From: a bacterium
GTDB lineage: Bacteria > Bacillota_I > Bacilli_A > Izemoplasmatales > UBA1188
Direction of reading: 5' to 3'
NCBI GenBank assembly: GCA_017960565.1
Contig: JAGCYY010000025.1
Location: 1 to 61,634 of the forward strand
DNA: 61,634 nucleotides
The notes below the pieces were generated by a model. That model did not search any database and was not told where the DNA came from. It worked only from the letters and a program-made list of their open reading frames with translations. Shown in pieces: positions 1 to 8,783 of this stretch. Both the position numbers and the translations under genes were made by a program. Positions within the stretch are counted from its first letter, which is position 1; each line of letters opens with the position of its first letter.

Positions 1-84
1 AATACAATTGTAGATAAGAATGAAATCTATGATAGTAATATTTTATTTAATTCGGTTCAGACTTTAATTGATAAGTATCAATAA
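1..84 (+). CDS. C-terminal end of an unknown protein (cut by window edge)
   Basis: Frame 1 is open from the first base and stops at TAA 82-84, giving 27 residues ending in TLIDKYQ. No motif is visible, so the family cannot be named. It is the only plus-strand coding sequence in the first 15 kb. It lies just before a GC-rich structured stretch and a MITE-like element, so a mobile-element gene is possible but not shown. That the frame is real is itself an inference from the left-hand truncation. Confidence 0.4.
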   Translation, partial: NTIVDKNEIYDSNILFNSVQTLIDKYQ

Positions 85-127
85 TTATAAAATACTCTAT
101 AATGTTACATGCTGACATGTTTTCTGG

Positions 128-195
128 AGGGGTGTACTGGCGAGCGCCCGTTGAATCGGTATGTTGCCTTGCCAAGCGTTAGTCCTTCACACTTA
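128..195 (+). ncRNA. Candidate structured RNA, GC-rich
   Basis: This stretch is far richer in GC than its surroundings and folds well. ACTGGCG (136-142) pairs with CGTTAGT (177-183) using two G-U pairs. The helix is extended by GTGT (132-135) with ACAC (189-192) across a 5-nt bulge. Inside is a small CCG/CGG hairpin (148-159). It follows directly after an ending gene, a position typical of right-end RNAs of IS605/IS607-type transposons, but the preceding 27 residues do not look like TnpB. The strand is assumed. Confidence 0.35.
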
Positions 196-225
196 AATAA
201 AAAAGGATCATAACATAACAAAAAC

Positions 226-525
226 AAGGGGCTGTTAAGAAACTAACAATTTCTTAATTACCCTTTTTCTATATATTTTGTGAAATAACAACTATGTTGT
301 TAAGAAACTAATCAAAAATTACCTAATTTAGGCATTTTTTAATTAACTTTTTTTCTTAACAATTACATTGTTAAGTAACTCCCTCGCATTTATGCTTTGA
401 GGAGACTTTTTATTCTATATTATCTTCAAAATATTCGACTAGTTTTAAGTATTGTTGCATTAAATAATGCTTTTATTTGTAAAAGAAAAGTTGTTAGAAA
501 CTTTTTAGTTTCTTAACAGCCCCTT
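226..525. mobile_element. MITE-like element with 21-bp perfect terminal inverted repeats
   Basis: Positions 226-246 and 505-525 are perfect inverted repeats of 21 bp beginning AAGGGGCTGTTAAGAAACTA. The 300-bp interior has no credible gene. The motif TGTTAAGAAACTAA recurs at about 297-311 and in altered form at 369-380. No flanking target duplication is obvious. Size, symmetry and lack of coding capacity fit a miniature inverted-repeat element mobilised by a transposase elsewhere. The parent IS family is not identifiable from the window. Confidence 0.75.
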
Positions 526-531
526 ATTATA

Positions 532-1950
532 TTAGTTATTTTCTTTATCTACAATATTTCTTGCGATATAAACACCACATGCTCCAGCTTGGGCAAGGCC
601 TCTTGTAAGGCCGGCACCATCGCCTCCAACATATAGGTTCTTAATGTCTTTTACTTCTAAAGTATTATAGATATCTGGATGAGCACTATAGTATTTAGCT
701 TCTACTCCATATAAAAGGGTATGTTCTATTGCAATACCAGGAGTAATATTATCAAGAACTTGAATCATTTCAATAATAGCTTCTAAATCTTTATATGGAA
801 GACATAACGCCAAATCTCCAGGTACAGCTTCTTTTAAAGTTGGTCTTATAAAACTTTCACCAAGCCTTTTAACCGTAGTACGTCTTCTCATTAATATATC
901 ACCATAACGTTGAACGAGCACAGATCCACAGGCAAGTTGATTTGCAAGACTAGATACTTTTAATGCATATTCATTTGGTTTTTTGAAAGGTTCATCAAAA
1001 TGGTGTGATACTAATAACGCAAAGTTAGTGTTGCTTGAAGATAATTTTGGATCGCTATATGAATGTCCATTTACATTCATTACGCCTTCATAGTTTTCAA
1101 CAACTACGTGTCCTGATGGGTTGCTACAGAATGTTCTAACTGTTAAACCATTCTTTGCTTTATAAATGAACTTTCCTTCATAAAGATTATTATTAATTTC
1201 TTCCATTACAAGATTTGAACATTCAACTCTAACACCGATATCTACTTGTGTTGAAGACATTTCAACGCTATGCTTTTCAAGCATATCGTTTAACCATTTA
1301 GATCCTTCTCTGCCAACACCTAAAACTACATATTTAGAAGTCTTGATAGTACCATCATCTAGTTTAACGCCTTTAACCTCACCATCTTCTATGATGATAT
1401 CATCTACTCTTTTTCTAAATATCATAGTAATCTTAGTTTTTAGATATTCATATATACGAGTTAATATTTTTAAGTTTTCTTCAGTGCCTAAATGTCTAAT
1501 CTTACTTCTAAGTAACTTTAGTCCTACAGAAATAGCTTTGAGTTCAATTTCTTTAATCTTTGGAGTTGTTGGGTCAGTGATAACTGGAGTTGCACCAAAT
1601 TTTAAATTGATATCATCAACATAATTTATTATCTTTAATAAATCATCTGGATTAATATATTCTTGTAGCCAACCACCAAATTCAGTAGTGATGTTGAATT
1701 TGCCGTCTGAATAAGCTCCTGCTCCACCAAAACCACTTGTGATTGAACATGCAGGGAAACATTCTCTATATCCTTTAGCGCTTACAGGGCATTTATCAAT
1801 TTTATGTTCTAAAACTGGACATCTTCTTTTAGTGATGTCTGGTCCTCTATCAATTAATAATACTTTTAAATTTGGGTTCTTTTCAATTAGTTCATAAGCA
1901 CAAAAATATCCATTTGGTCCTGCGCCAACTACAATTACATCATAATCCAT
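532..1950 (-). CDS. NAD(P)/FAD-dependent dehydrogenase, COG2509 type
   Basis: The 472-residue protein opens with a Rossmann FAD-binding motif (DYDVIVVGAGPNG). It has the family's cysteine-rich insert (CPVLEHKIDKCPVSA then ECFPACS) and ends with the FAD-contacting YVGGDGAGLTRGLAQAGACG. These features match the uncharacterised FAD-dependent dehydrogenases of COG2509; the physiological substrate is unknown. The ATG at 1950 is chosen because GGAGG sits 7 nt before it. A longer frame reaches 2055 but starts inside the upstream gene's terminator hairpin. It is probably monocistronic. Confidence 0.85.
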   Translation of the reverse strand: MDYDVIVVGAGPNGYFCAYELIEKNPNLKVLLIDRGPDITKRRCPVLEHKIDKCPVSAKGYRECFPACSITSGFGGAGAYSDGKFNITTEFGGWLQEYINPDDLLKIINYVDDINLKFGATPVITDPTTPKIKEIELKAISVGLKLLRSKIRHLGTEENLKILTRIYEYLKTKITMIFRKRVDDIIIEDGEVKGVKLDDGTIKTSKYVVLGVGREGSKWLNDMLEKHSVEMSSTQVDIGVRVECSNLVMEEINNNLYEGKFIYKAKNGLTVRTFCSNPSGHVVVENYEGVMNVNGHSYSDPKLSSSNTNFALLVSHHFDEPFKKPNEYALKVSSLANQLACGSVLVQRYGDILMRRRTTVKRLGESFIRPTLKEAVPGDLALCLPYKDLEAIIEMIQVLDNITPGIAIEHTLLYGVEAKYYSAHPDIYNTLEVKDIKNLYVGGDGAGLTRGLAQAGACGVYIARNIVDKENN

Positions 1951-2033
1951 AAGTGTACCTCCGCACCATATAGATTTTAACAAAAAATATTTTAAAGTAA
2001 AGCATAAAATTAATTTAATTTTATTTCGCATTA

Positions 2034-2061
2034 AAAAAGATGTGCCGACGCACATCTTTTT
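2034..2061 (-). terminator. Rho-independent terminator, 12-bp stem
   Basis: AAAAAGATGTGC (2034-2045) pairs perfectly with GCACATCTTTTT (2050-2061) around a CGAC loop. It lies a few bases after the stop of the minus-strand membrane protein gene at 2068. The A/T flanks make it potentially bidirectional. Confidence 0.9.
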
Positions 2062-2067
2062 GTCTAT

Positions 2068-2760
2068 CTAACATACATAATCAGAATCTTGATTTATATT
2101 GTTTTCTTTTGGTGGAATATAGTTTGGAGTATCCTCACTAGATGGGAAATCTATTTCTTTTTCTTCTTTTACTTTTTCTTTCTTATTCTTATCAGAAGAA
2201 TATTTTTCTCTATATTTCCTGTAGTTATTTCCACCATCTACTCCAGCAATACCACCAGAAAGACAGAATGCGAGGCCAAATATCCATCTAAATGATTCTG
2301 TAGTAAATGAATCATATCTTGCCATTATCACAACACCTACGGTTAAGATTGCTAGATGTACAATAAATTTAACAGCTTCTTTCTTTCCTTCAAAGAATGA
2401 CAATTCGAGTAGATATACAAGTCCTCTTAAATATAAAACTCCACCTAAAATGAATGGATATATTTTATTAAAATCAGTTGCTGAAGTACCTTCTTTAACA
2501 GTAAATACAATTAATAATACTCCAACAACAAGATCGACAAACATCTCAATGGCATTTATTGTGATTGCCCATTTATTCCTTGTGGTTTTAATAAGTGGAA
2601 TGAATCTAATTAAAACGAATGCAATTAATAATAGACCACTAATAAAGATTACAACACTTTGTCCGAATTCCTTCCAAATAAGCACGATTAAACCAAATGC
2701 GATTAATCCTGCAGCGGCAATCCAAAGATATAACCATTTGAATTTCTTCAAACCTTCCAT
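2068..2760 (-). CDS. Multi-pass membrane protein, DUF308/HdeD-like
   Basis: The 230-residue protein has about six hydrophobic segments between residues 10 and 175, arranged as paired hairpins as in the DUF308/HdeD family. A charged Lys/Glu-rich cytoplasmic tail follows (from about residue 180). HdeD-like proteins are linked to acid stress in enterobacteria, but no role is established for this branch. GGAGG lies 6 nt before the ATG at 2760, and a sigma-A promoter sits just upstream, so it forms its own transcript ending at the hairpin 2034-2061. Confidence 0.7.
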   Translation of the reverse strand: MEGLKKFKWLYLWIAAAGLIAFGLIVLIWKEFGQSVVIFISGLLLIAFVLIRFIPLIKTTRNKWAITINAIEMFVDLVVGVLLIVFTVKEGTSATDFNKIYPFILGGVLYLRGLVYLLELSFFEGKKEAVKFIVHLAILTVGVVIMARYDSFTTESFRWIFGLAFCLSGGIAGVDGGNNYRKYREKYSSDKNKKEKVKEEKEIDFPSSEDTPNYIPPKENNINQDSDYVC

Positions 2761-2784
2761 ACAAAACCTCCACTATCTAACTAT

Positions 2785-2813
2785 ATTATATAATTAATAA
2801 TATGTTAATTCAA
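2785..2813 (-). promoter_or_regulatory. Sigma-A promoter of the DUF308-like gene
   Basis: On the minus strand, -35 TTGAAT (2808-2813), a 17-bp spacer and a consensus -10 TATAAT (2785-2790) lie 24 nt before the start codon at 2760. Confidence 0.8.
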
Positions 2814-2817
2814 GACG

Positions 2818-3276
2818 CTATAACTCATAGATGTATTGATTCTTTAGTATTTTTGTTTTCATAAAACCAGCATTTTCTAATAGTTTTATTGCTGAGATAT
2901 TTTCTTTTTGAACATAAGATATAAACTTATATGCACCAGCTTTTTCAATATAGTAATTTGTTGTGGCAATTAATGATTCAAGTGCATAACCATTATTCCA
3001 ATATTTGTCATCTAAGATAACTGATATCTCATATATTCCTGATTCATCTTTAAATGTATCTATCTCTCCAATATATGTAGAATCTAAAAGAGTAATAGCG
3101 TGATAACTCAAGTTTTTTGATCTTTTATTTAATTCTTTTTGAGCTTCTTCGATTGACTTAAAAGGATCATTTTCAAGAAAATGACAAACGTTTTCTTTAG
3201 AAAGGCAGAAATATATATTATATAAATCACTTTCCATATAATCTCTAATAATCAATCTTTTTGTTTTAATTTTCAT
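2818..3276 (-). CDS. GNAT-family N-acetyltransferase, RimJ/RimL-like
   Basis: The 152-residue protein has the RimJ/RimL layout: MKIKTKRLIIRDYMESDL at the N-terminus, a mid-protein strand ending in an ISVILDDKYWNNGYALES segment that forms the acetyl-CoA site, and the late SAIKLLENAGF motif. Such enzymes acetylate protein N-termini, antibiotics or small amines; the acceptor cannot be deduced. Its start is 3 nt after the stop of the symporter gene, so it is probably the last gene of an ACT protein-symporter-acetyltransferase operon. Confidence 0.85.
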   Translation of the reverse strand: MKIKTKRLIIRDYMESDLYNIYFCLSKENVCHFLENDPFKSIEEAQKELNKRSKNLSYHAITLLDSTYIGEIDTFKDESGIYEISVILDDKYWNNGYALESLIATTNYYIEKAGAYKFISYVQKENISAIKLLENAGFMKTKILKNQYIYEL

Positions 3277-3279
3277 TTT

Positions 3280-4893
3280 CTATTCTTTTTCAAAACTTGC
3301 TTTTTGGATTTCTTCTTTATAAACTTCTTTATCTATTAATACGCTTCCTTCTTTTACAAGAACCTTATGTTCATATGTGCCAAATAGTTCATCTACAAAA
3401 TCTTGATCGAGTTTCTTAGTAAATCTTGAAACAAGTGGCACAAGACAGAATGAGAGCGCCATTGCAAGAACACCCATATAGATAGAATCAGCAAAATCAA
3501 ACCAAAGAATGCCATTAGATTCTAGTTTAAATGAATGTCCTGTGAAACTTAAGATTAATCCTAATAAAGATATTACAATACTCACAATAAAGCTTACATA
3601 AACAGATGCTTTTGTGACTTTCTTTGAATATAATCCATATAAGAATGGCCCTATAAATGCTCCTGAAATTGCACCCCATGAGATGCCCATAAGCCCTGCA
3701 ATATCTTTTGTGAGTTCCTGTGGTCCATATACCTGGAATATTGCAAGAAGCGCTGAAATAATAATAGATGCTAAAACGAGGATTCTAAGAGACCAAAGTT
3801 TTTGCTTTTCTGTCTTGTTCTTCTTGCTATCAAATAGATCAAATGTAATTGTAGATGCGCTTGCAAGAACTAAACCAGATAAAGTAGACATTGATGCAGC
3901 AAGAACTAGCACAATAACTATCGCAACAACGACAACATTTAAACCAGATACCATTCTTGGAATGATATCTCCTGTTTTTTCACTTGCGAATATTCTTGAA
4001 AAACCACCCAGGAAATAACATCCCCCAGCAACTATTACAGCAAATATTGTAGATATAACATTTCCTTTTTTGATTTGTTCTTCATTTCTAATTGAGTAGA
4101 ATTTACCAACCATCTGTGGAAGACCCCAACATCCTAGAGATGTTAAAAGCACTACAAAGATTAAATGAACAGGATCTGGACCGAAAATTGATGCATATTG
4201 CCAGCCACCATTATCACTAAATCCGGTTGTACCAAGCATTTCAAGTGATGACATTAAACCGCCATTCACATTAAGTGCAGCAATCACGACTAAGACAATA
4301 CCCACTAACATTATTATTCCTTGAAAGAAAGAATTTAATGCTGATGAGAATAATCCTCCCACAATTGTATATGCTCCAGTAGCAATTGATATAATTAATA
4401 TCCATACCCAAATTGGAATTGCATCACTAAAACAAGTGCTAAATAGCGATGAAAGTCCATTATAGAGTGCTGCTGTATAAGGAATTAAGAAAATAAATAC
4501 AATGATAGAGGCAAAAACCTTTAAAGTATTTGACTTATATCTTTTGCCAAAGAAATCAGGCATAGTTGCTGATTCAAGCTTTTGAGTCATAAGTCTTGTT
4601 TTTCTTCCAAGTACCTTCCAACACAAAAGCGATCCTATGAAAGCATTGCCAAGACCAATCCAAAGAGCTGATACGCCAAAGAGCCAACCAAATGATCCAG
4701 CATATCCTATGAATATAACAGCTGAAAAATATGATGTACCATAAGCAAATGCTGACAACCATGGTCCTACATTTCTACCCGCTAAGGCAAAATCGTTTGA
4801 AGTCTGCGCTTTTTTTCTTGAGTAGAAGCCAATGAAAAAAGTTGCAGCAAAAAATACAACAATAAATGCTAACTTAATAATAATATCAATCAT
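3280..4893 (-). CDS. Sodium:solute symporter (SSS family)
   Basis: The 537-residue integral membrane protein has about 13 hydrophobic segments. It carries the SSS hallmark after helix 1, FYSRKKAQTSNDFALAGRN, followed by LSAFAYGTSYFSAV, the Na+-site region of LeuT-fold carriers. Family members import proline, pantothenate, sugars or carboxylates with Na+; the substrate is not readable here. The gene directly follows a tandem-ACT protein (21-nt gap), which suggests an amino-acid-type substrate or amino-acid-sensitive control. That link is inference. Confidence 0.85.
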   Translation of the reverse strand: MIDIIIKLAFIVVFFAATFFIGFYSRKKAQTSNDFALAGRNVGPWLSAFAYGTSYFSAVIFIGYAGSFGWLFGVSALWIGLGNAFIGSLLCWKVLGRKTRLMTQKLESATMPDFFGKRYKSNTLKVFASIIVFIFLIPYTAALYNGLSSLFSTCFSDAIPIWVWILIISIATGAYTIVGGLFSSALNSFFQGIIMLVGIVLVVIAALNVNGGLMSSLEMLGTTGFSDNGGWQYASIFGPDPVHLIFVVLLTSLGCWGLPQMVGKFYSIRNEEQIKKGNVISTIFAVIVAGGCYFLGGFSRIFASEKTGDIIPRMVSGLNVVVVAIVIVLVLAASMSTLSGLVLASASTITFDLFDSKKNKTEKQKLWSLRILVLASIIISALLAIFQVYGPQELTKDIAGLMGISWGAISGAFIGPFLYGLYSKKVTKASVYVSFIVSIVISLLGLILSFTGHSFKLESNGILWFDFADSIYMGVLAMALSFCLVPLVSRFTKKLDQDFVDELFGTYEHKVLVKEGSVLIDKEVYKEEIQKASFEKE

Positions 4894-4914
4894 AAATTTT
4901 AGTAACCTCGTAAA

Positions 4915-5346
4915 TTATTCTTTGTATATTTCACTTGGATTTACAATTTTAACACCAAAAGACTTTAGCAATTCATAAGTCTCTCCAAGATTTGGTGTCT
5001 TAATAATAACCACAGAATGGTCTTTCATATATCCAATAACTGAATATATATAAGTTACTTCTATATCATTCTTCTTGATATAGTTTAGTACCTTTGCAAG
5101 TTCATTTGCTTCATCTTTAATTTCTATTCCAAGAGTATCAGCAATCTTTACATTGTAATCTTTTTCTTTGATTGCATAATAGGCTCTCTCTGGTTCATCA
5201 ACAATAAGTCTTAAGATACCAAAATCAGCAGCATCCGCTACCGAAAGAGCCTTAATATTAATGTTTGATTCACCAAGAATTGAAATAACTTCAGCAATTG
5301 AACCTTTCTTGTTGTCCACAAAAATTGAAACTTGCTTAACAAACAT
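4915..5346 (-). CDS. Tandem ACT-domain protein
   Basis: At 143 residues it consists of two ACT-like units (about 1-66 and 72-138). The first shows the typical KKGSIAEVISILGESNINI turn-helix, where a small-molecule ligand usually binds at the dimer interface. No enzymatic domain is attached, so it is a stand-alone sensor of the COG4747 kind. GGGAGG lies 8 nt before the ATG at 5346. It leads the operon with the SSS symporter, so it may regulate or report on the imported solute (inference). Confidence 0.8.
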   Translation of the reverse strand: MFVKQVSIFVDNKKGSIAEVISILGESNINIKALSVADAADFGILRLIVDEPERAYYAIKEKDYNVKIADTLGIEIKDEANELAKVLNYIKKNDIEVTYIYSVIGYMKDHSVVIIKTPNLGETYELLKSFGVKIVNPSEIYKE

Positions 5347-5378
5347 TATTTTTTCCTCCCTTTTGAATATTTCTAAAG

Positions 5379-5407
5379 ATTATACACTAATAAGGATACT
5401 TATTCCA
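5379..5407 (-). promoter_or_regulatory. Sigma-A promoter of the ACT-symporter operon
   Basis: The minus strand reads -35 TGGAAT (5402-5407), a 17-bp spacer, then -10 TATAAT (5379-5384). It lies about 30 nt before the start codon at 5346. Confidence 0.75.
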
Positions 5408-5421
5408 TAGAAAATAGAAAA

Positions 5422-5991
5422 TTATTGTGTTTTACAAGACATAAATTTTAGATTGTCAATCGATTTATTGATGACTATTTTTGGATCTATTGATTTATCT
5501 AACCATGTTTTGATATCATTCTTTTTGATTATGACAGGCATTCTATCATGAATAAATGACAATTCTTCACTTGAATCTTTTGTTAGAATCGTCAAGACCG
5601 GTTTTGATTCTTCAAATCTATATATTCCAAGCAAATATAGGATAGAACTTTCTTTGTCACTAAATATATATTTTTCTTTGTTGTCTTTTTTCCATTCAAA
5701 ATAATTATTAACTGGTATGACACATCTTCTATTTTTAATGCCATCCATAAACAGTTCTTTATTATCTAATGATTCAACTCGAGCGTTAAATACCAATCTT
5801 TTACCGATTGAGTATCCCCACTTCATTTTAAAAACACCAACATTCATATCTTTACTATTGGCTATCGCAACTACATTATCACCAGGAAATAGTTCTCCCT
5901 CTACCTTTAAATCACTTTTATCATTTAAAAGATCATATATTCTTTTTAATTCTTCATCTTTTAAATATTCAATATAACATCTACAGCACAT
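5422..5991 (-). CDS. SRAP-domain protein (abasic-site DNA-protein crosslinking, YedK/HMCES type)
   Basis: The 189-residue protein begins Met-Cys, leaving the catalytic Cys2 at the N-terminus after Met removal as in SRAP proteins. It carries RCVIPVNNYFEWKK and the late HDRMPVII motif with the active-site His. SRAP proteins crosslink to abasic sites in single-stranded DNA and protect them from cleavage. AAGGAG lies just before the ATG at 5991. It is somewhat shorter than E. coli YedK. It sits downstream of the hairpin that ends the 6030 gene, so it probably has separate expression. Confidence 0.9.
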   Translation of the reverse strand: MCCRCYIEYLKDEELKRIYDLLNDKSDLKVEGELFPGDNVVAIANSKDMNVGVFKMKWGYSIGKRLVFNARVESLDNKELFMDGIKNRRCVIPVNNYFEWKKDNKEKYIFSDKESSILYLLGIYRFEESKPVLTILTKDSSEELSFIHDRMPVIIKKNDIKTWLDKSIDPKIVINKSIDNLKFMSCKTQ

Positions 5992-6010
5992 ATATCTCCT
6001 TTTTATTAGA

Positions 6011-6031
6011 AAAAGTGAGATAAACTCACTT
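6011..6031 (-). terminator. Hairpin ending the DedA-PlsC gene
   Basis: AAGTGAG (6013-6019) pairs with CTCACTT (6025-6031). The right arm overlaps the stop codon at 6030. A modest T-rich run follows on the minus strand. Confidence 0.6.
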
Positions 6032-7961
6032 ATTCTTTCTTAAATTCTTCATCTAAGCAGTCATATACTAAAGCTACTCTAGTGCATGATCTTCTATTTT
6101 CTTTAGGATAGAAATAATATAATTCTCCCCCATAATAACATTCATATTCTTCATTCACAGAGAAAGCTAATGCTTGAAGTGTTTTATGGGTATGAGTGAA
6201 TGATAATTCTTCACTGCCAACTATTCCAGTAAATATAAATGAATCTTTAGTAATTTGGCATTTGCCAGTTCCTAAAACATCATATTTCTTTCCTTTAAAA
6301 CTTATTTTCTTTACATCAACTTCTTGTTCGATTATGATATCGTTATCGTTATATTTTATTAGCTCTTCTTTTTCTTTTTCTTTTATCCACGAATAATAAT
6401 CATGAATGTTTTTAAGTCCATATTCATTTTGACTGAATTCAAAATGTTCATTGATAGATAAACTAAATCCACATTCGCAAGAAAAACTGTTTTTAATACC
6501 TTTTAATTTATAATTTTCTAGACACATAGGGCATTTATAAAGCACATTTTCTAATCCCTGAGCCTTGTTTGAATCTTTATATGTCTTTGTAAGAGCGTAT
6601 TCAAATTCATTGTGTTTTAAAGTATCACTGATAATTACATCAAGTTCACTTGCAGTAATATTTTCTAATTCTTCTTTTGTGATAATCTTTTCAACTTTAA
6701 TCGATGCTTTCTTTCTGCCTTTCGCTTTTCTCCATTTAGAATCAGCAAGATATGTACCTTCCATTTTTAATAAAACAATCGGAATATTAAGTTTTTTAGC
6801 GAGGTCAGCAGTTCCATTTGTGAGTGGATAAGTTGTTCCATCGATAGAAAGCCTTCCTTCAGGGAACATAAGGATTGAAATATCTTCTTTTGGATATTTG
6901 ATGATTTTTCTTAGTGATTCAACATCTGAATTAAATAATTTCTTTGGAATAAAACCTAAAACATTGATTATCCATCTAGTACCTGGTATTCTTGTATAAT
7001 ATTTGTTTGCGACAAGTGCTGGTCTAATCGGATACAGATACTTGAATGCAGCATATACATCGTGTGAAGATAAATGATTAGATAAGAATAATATTGGTGA
7101 CTGCATTCCAAGAAGTTTATTGTAGTTGTCATCTTCAACATATTCAATCTTTGAATGAATATTTGTATAAAGACCAAAAGCAAATAGAATAAAATATGAC
7201 CAAAGACTATTTGGTGTATTTTTAATTTTCTTTCCTTTAAATAAATATCTCTTTGCGATTAAAAACATTCCTATAAATAGAATAGTTCCAAGTCCAAATA
7301 TTATTAATATAAGTGCCCAAAGAGGGAGGTTATTACTGATGAAAAGTTTTACACCAGCACCCATCAATATCGATGTGACAATAGATGGAAGAACGCCAGT
7401 TGCACAAGTAAGTATATATCTTGCATATGAAATCTTTCTATTTGATGCAAAATAACATATTGCACCAAATGGAATAATAGGTGTTACAAACAAGAAATAC
7501 ATAAGTATTTGTGTGTTTTGTCCATTCTTTCTAGATGCAAGAGTATTGATTTGTTTCTGTTTGTTTTGAATATAATCACTATTAAATTTAAGCACATGTA
7601 CTATAAAGAATATGATAGTTGCGCCAAGACAAACACCAAAATCACATAATAGAATAGCAAGTAGTGGATGAAAACTTATTCCAGCAGGTATTTGAATAAA
7701 TTCTGCAGGTATCGCTATTACAACCATCTCAAGCGCTTCGACCATCACAACCGTTAGATAACCAAACCAGCCTTTTTCTCTCATCAATTCTTTGATTGCT
7801 TCTTGATCATCAGCTCTAGTATATTTGATTATTTCAATAAGGATATCTTTAAAAAGGAAAAACAAAAGAACTACAACTGTAGCCACAATCAAAACAAATA
7901 AAATCTTGTAAATAATTGAGTTTTTCTTTTTGGTTGATACTCCGTTATTTGTGTTTTCCAT
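6030..7961 (-). CDS. Fusion of DedA/VTT membrane domain, PlsC acyltransferase and zinc ribbon
   Basis: The 643-residue protein joins three modules. Residues about 15-240 form a DedA/VTT-type membrane domain, with the characteristic amphipathic PAEFIQIPAG loop and a later FVTPIIPFGAICY segment. Residues about 285-420 form a lysophospholipid acyltransferase with the HX4D motif (H296 to D301) and the FPEGRLS block. Residues about 490-520 hold a CPMC...CECG zinc ribbon. VTT proteins include lipid scramblases and transporters, and PlsC acylates lysophosphatidate, so coupled lipid flipping and acylation is a reasonable inference. It overlaps operationally with the acyltransferase gene upstream (6-nt gap). 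Confidence 0.85.
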   Translation of the reverse strand: MENTNNGVSTKKKNSIIYKILFVLIVATVVVLLFFLFKDILIEIIKYTRADDQEAIKELMREKGWFGYLTVVMVEALEMVVIAIPAEFIQIPAGISFHPLLAILLCDFGVCLGATIIFFIVHVLKFNSDYIQNKQKQINTLASRKNGQNTQILMYFLFVTPIIPFGAICYFASNRKISYARYILTCATGVLPSIVTSILMGAGVKLFISNNLPLWALILIIFGLGTILFIGMFLIAKRYLFKGKKIKNTPNSLWSYFILFAFGLYTNIHSKIEYVEDDNYNKLLGMQSPILFLSNHLSSHDVYAAFKYLYPIRPALVANKYYTRIPGTRWIINVLGFIPKKLFNSDVESLRKIIKYPKEDISILMFPEGRLSIDGTTYPLTNGTADLAKKLNIPIVLLKMEGTYLADSKWRKAKGRKKASIKVEKIITKEELENITASELDVIISDTLKHNEFEYALTKTYKDSNKAQGLENVLYKCPMCLENYKLKGIKNSFSCECGFSLSINEHFEFSQNEYGLKNIHDYYSWIKEKEKEELIKYNDNDIIIEQEVDVKKISFKGKKYDVLGTGKCQITKDSFIFTGIVGSEELSFTHTHKTLQALAFSVNEEYECYYGGELYYFYPKENRRSCTRVALVYDCLDEEFKKE

Positions 7962-7967
7962 ATATAG

Positions 7968-8723
7968 TTAGTCTTTTGTGTTGATTTTCATCATCCTATT
8001 AAAATATTTTATATTTATGGCATCAGAATCTAAGATAATTAAAACATCACAACTGTTGAAATTATAGTCGATACTGCCACCAACACAAACCCTATGTCCA
8101 AGCCTTAAATACATCCTAAGAAGGCTTGGAAGTTGTTCTTTTGCTTTTAAGATGTCTATTTTATCATCATCTATAAAATGCAAATCAAATGCATTATTGC
8201 ATGCAGTTATATTATATTTCTTGAAAGAATAATCCCTTGCTAAAAAAGAAAAACCATGATCATAGATTGATGGATCTACCCCATGAAAACTGCATAAACC
8301 AATATAATATTTGCAATTATGTTCGGTTGCATAATGATATATCGCAAGAAGCAATAGTTGAATGACAAATCCGTTTCTATAATCAACATGAACTACTGCT
8401 CTTCCAAGTTCTAAAAACCTTTCTCCACTTTCAATCAGTTCATGTATATCATATTCATCTTCTGTTAAAAATTTATGGCCATTAATTGTATCATTAGTCG
8501 CAACTCTATATGTACCAGCAATCACATCTTTTTCTGTATCTATTACTAGGATAGAATCACTAACATCATCATACCCATCAGCATCAACACCTTCTGCTGG
8601 AAGGGAAGGATTATAATCTTTTAAGAGATATAAATAACGAAGTCTTTGTACTTTTTCAACTTCTTCTTTGTTAGTTTTATCCATTAATCTGATTTTAAAT
8701 TTTTCTACGTTGAACTCTTTCAT
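7968..8723 (-). CDS. GNAT-fold acyltransferase, OlsB-like (Acetyltransf_5)
   Basis: The 251-residue protein resembles acyl-ACP-dependent N-acyltransferases such as ornithine lipid synthase OlsB. The shared elements are KVQRLRYLYLLKDYNPSLP, VIAGTYRVA, and FLELGRAVVHVDYRNGFVI, the family's E-x-x-R acceptor region. Its partner gene, 6 nt downstream, encodes a PlsC fusion, so the two may build an unusual membrane lipid (inference). The start at 8723 is preferred over an upstream in-frame ATG because GGAG is 6 nt before it and the promoter at 8754-8782 lies inside the longer reading. Confidence 0.8.
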   Translation of the reverse strand: MKEFNVEKFKIRLMDKTNKEEVEKVQRLRYLYLLKDYNPSLPAEGVDADGYDDVSDSILVIDTEKDVIAGTYRVATNDTINGHKFLTEDEYDIHELIESGERFLELGRAVVHVDYRNGFVIQLLLLAIYHYATEHNCKYYIGLCSFHGVDPSIYDHGFSFLARDYSFKKYNITACNNAFDLHFIDDDKIDILKAKEQLPSLLRMYLRLGHRVCVGGSIDYNFNSCDVLIILDSDAINIKYFNRMMKINTKD

Positions 8724-8753
8724 CTTTCTCTCCGAGTAATCCTTTTTGGGCTT

Positions 8754-8782
8754 ATTATAGCATTTAAAATATGGATTTTCAA
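8754..8782 (-). promoter_or_regulatory. Extended -10 sigma-A promoter of the lipid gene pair
   Basis: The minus strand has -35 TTGAAA (8777-8782), a 17-bp spacer and TGC-TATAAT (-10 at 8754-8759). The start codon at 8723 is 31 nt downstream. Confidence 0.85.
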
Positions 8783-8783
8783 T

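Noticed and set aside
1-84. TnpB transposase C-terminus
   Set aside because: The 27 residues lack the zinc-ribbon and DxN-type ending expected of TnpB, so no transposase call is made.
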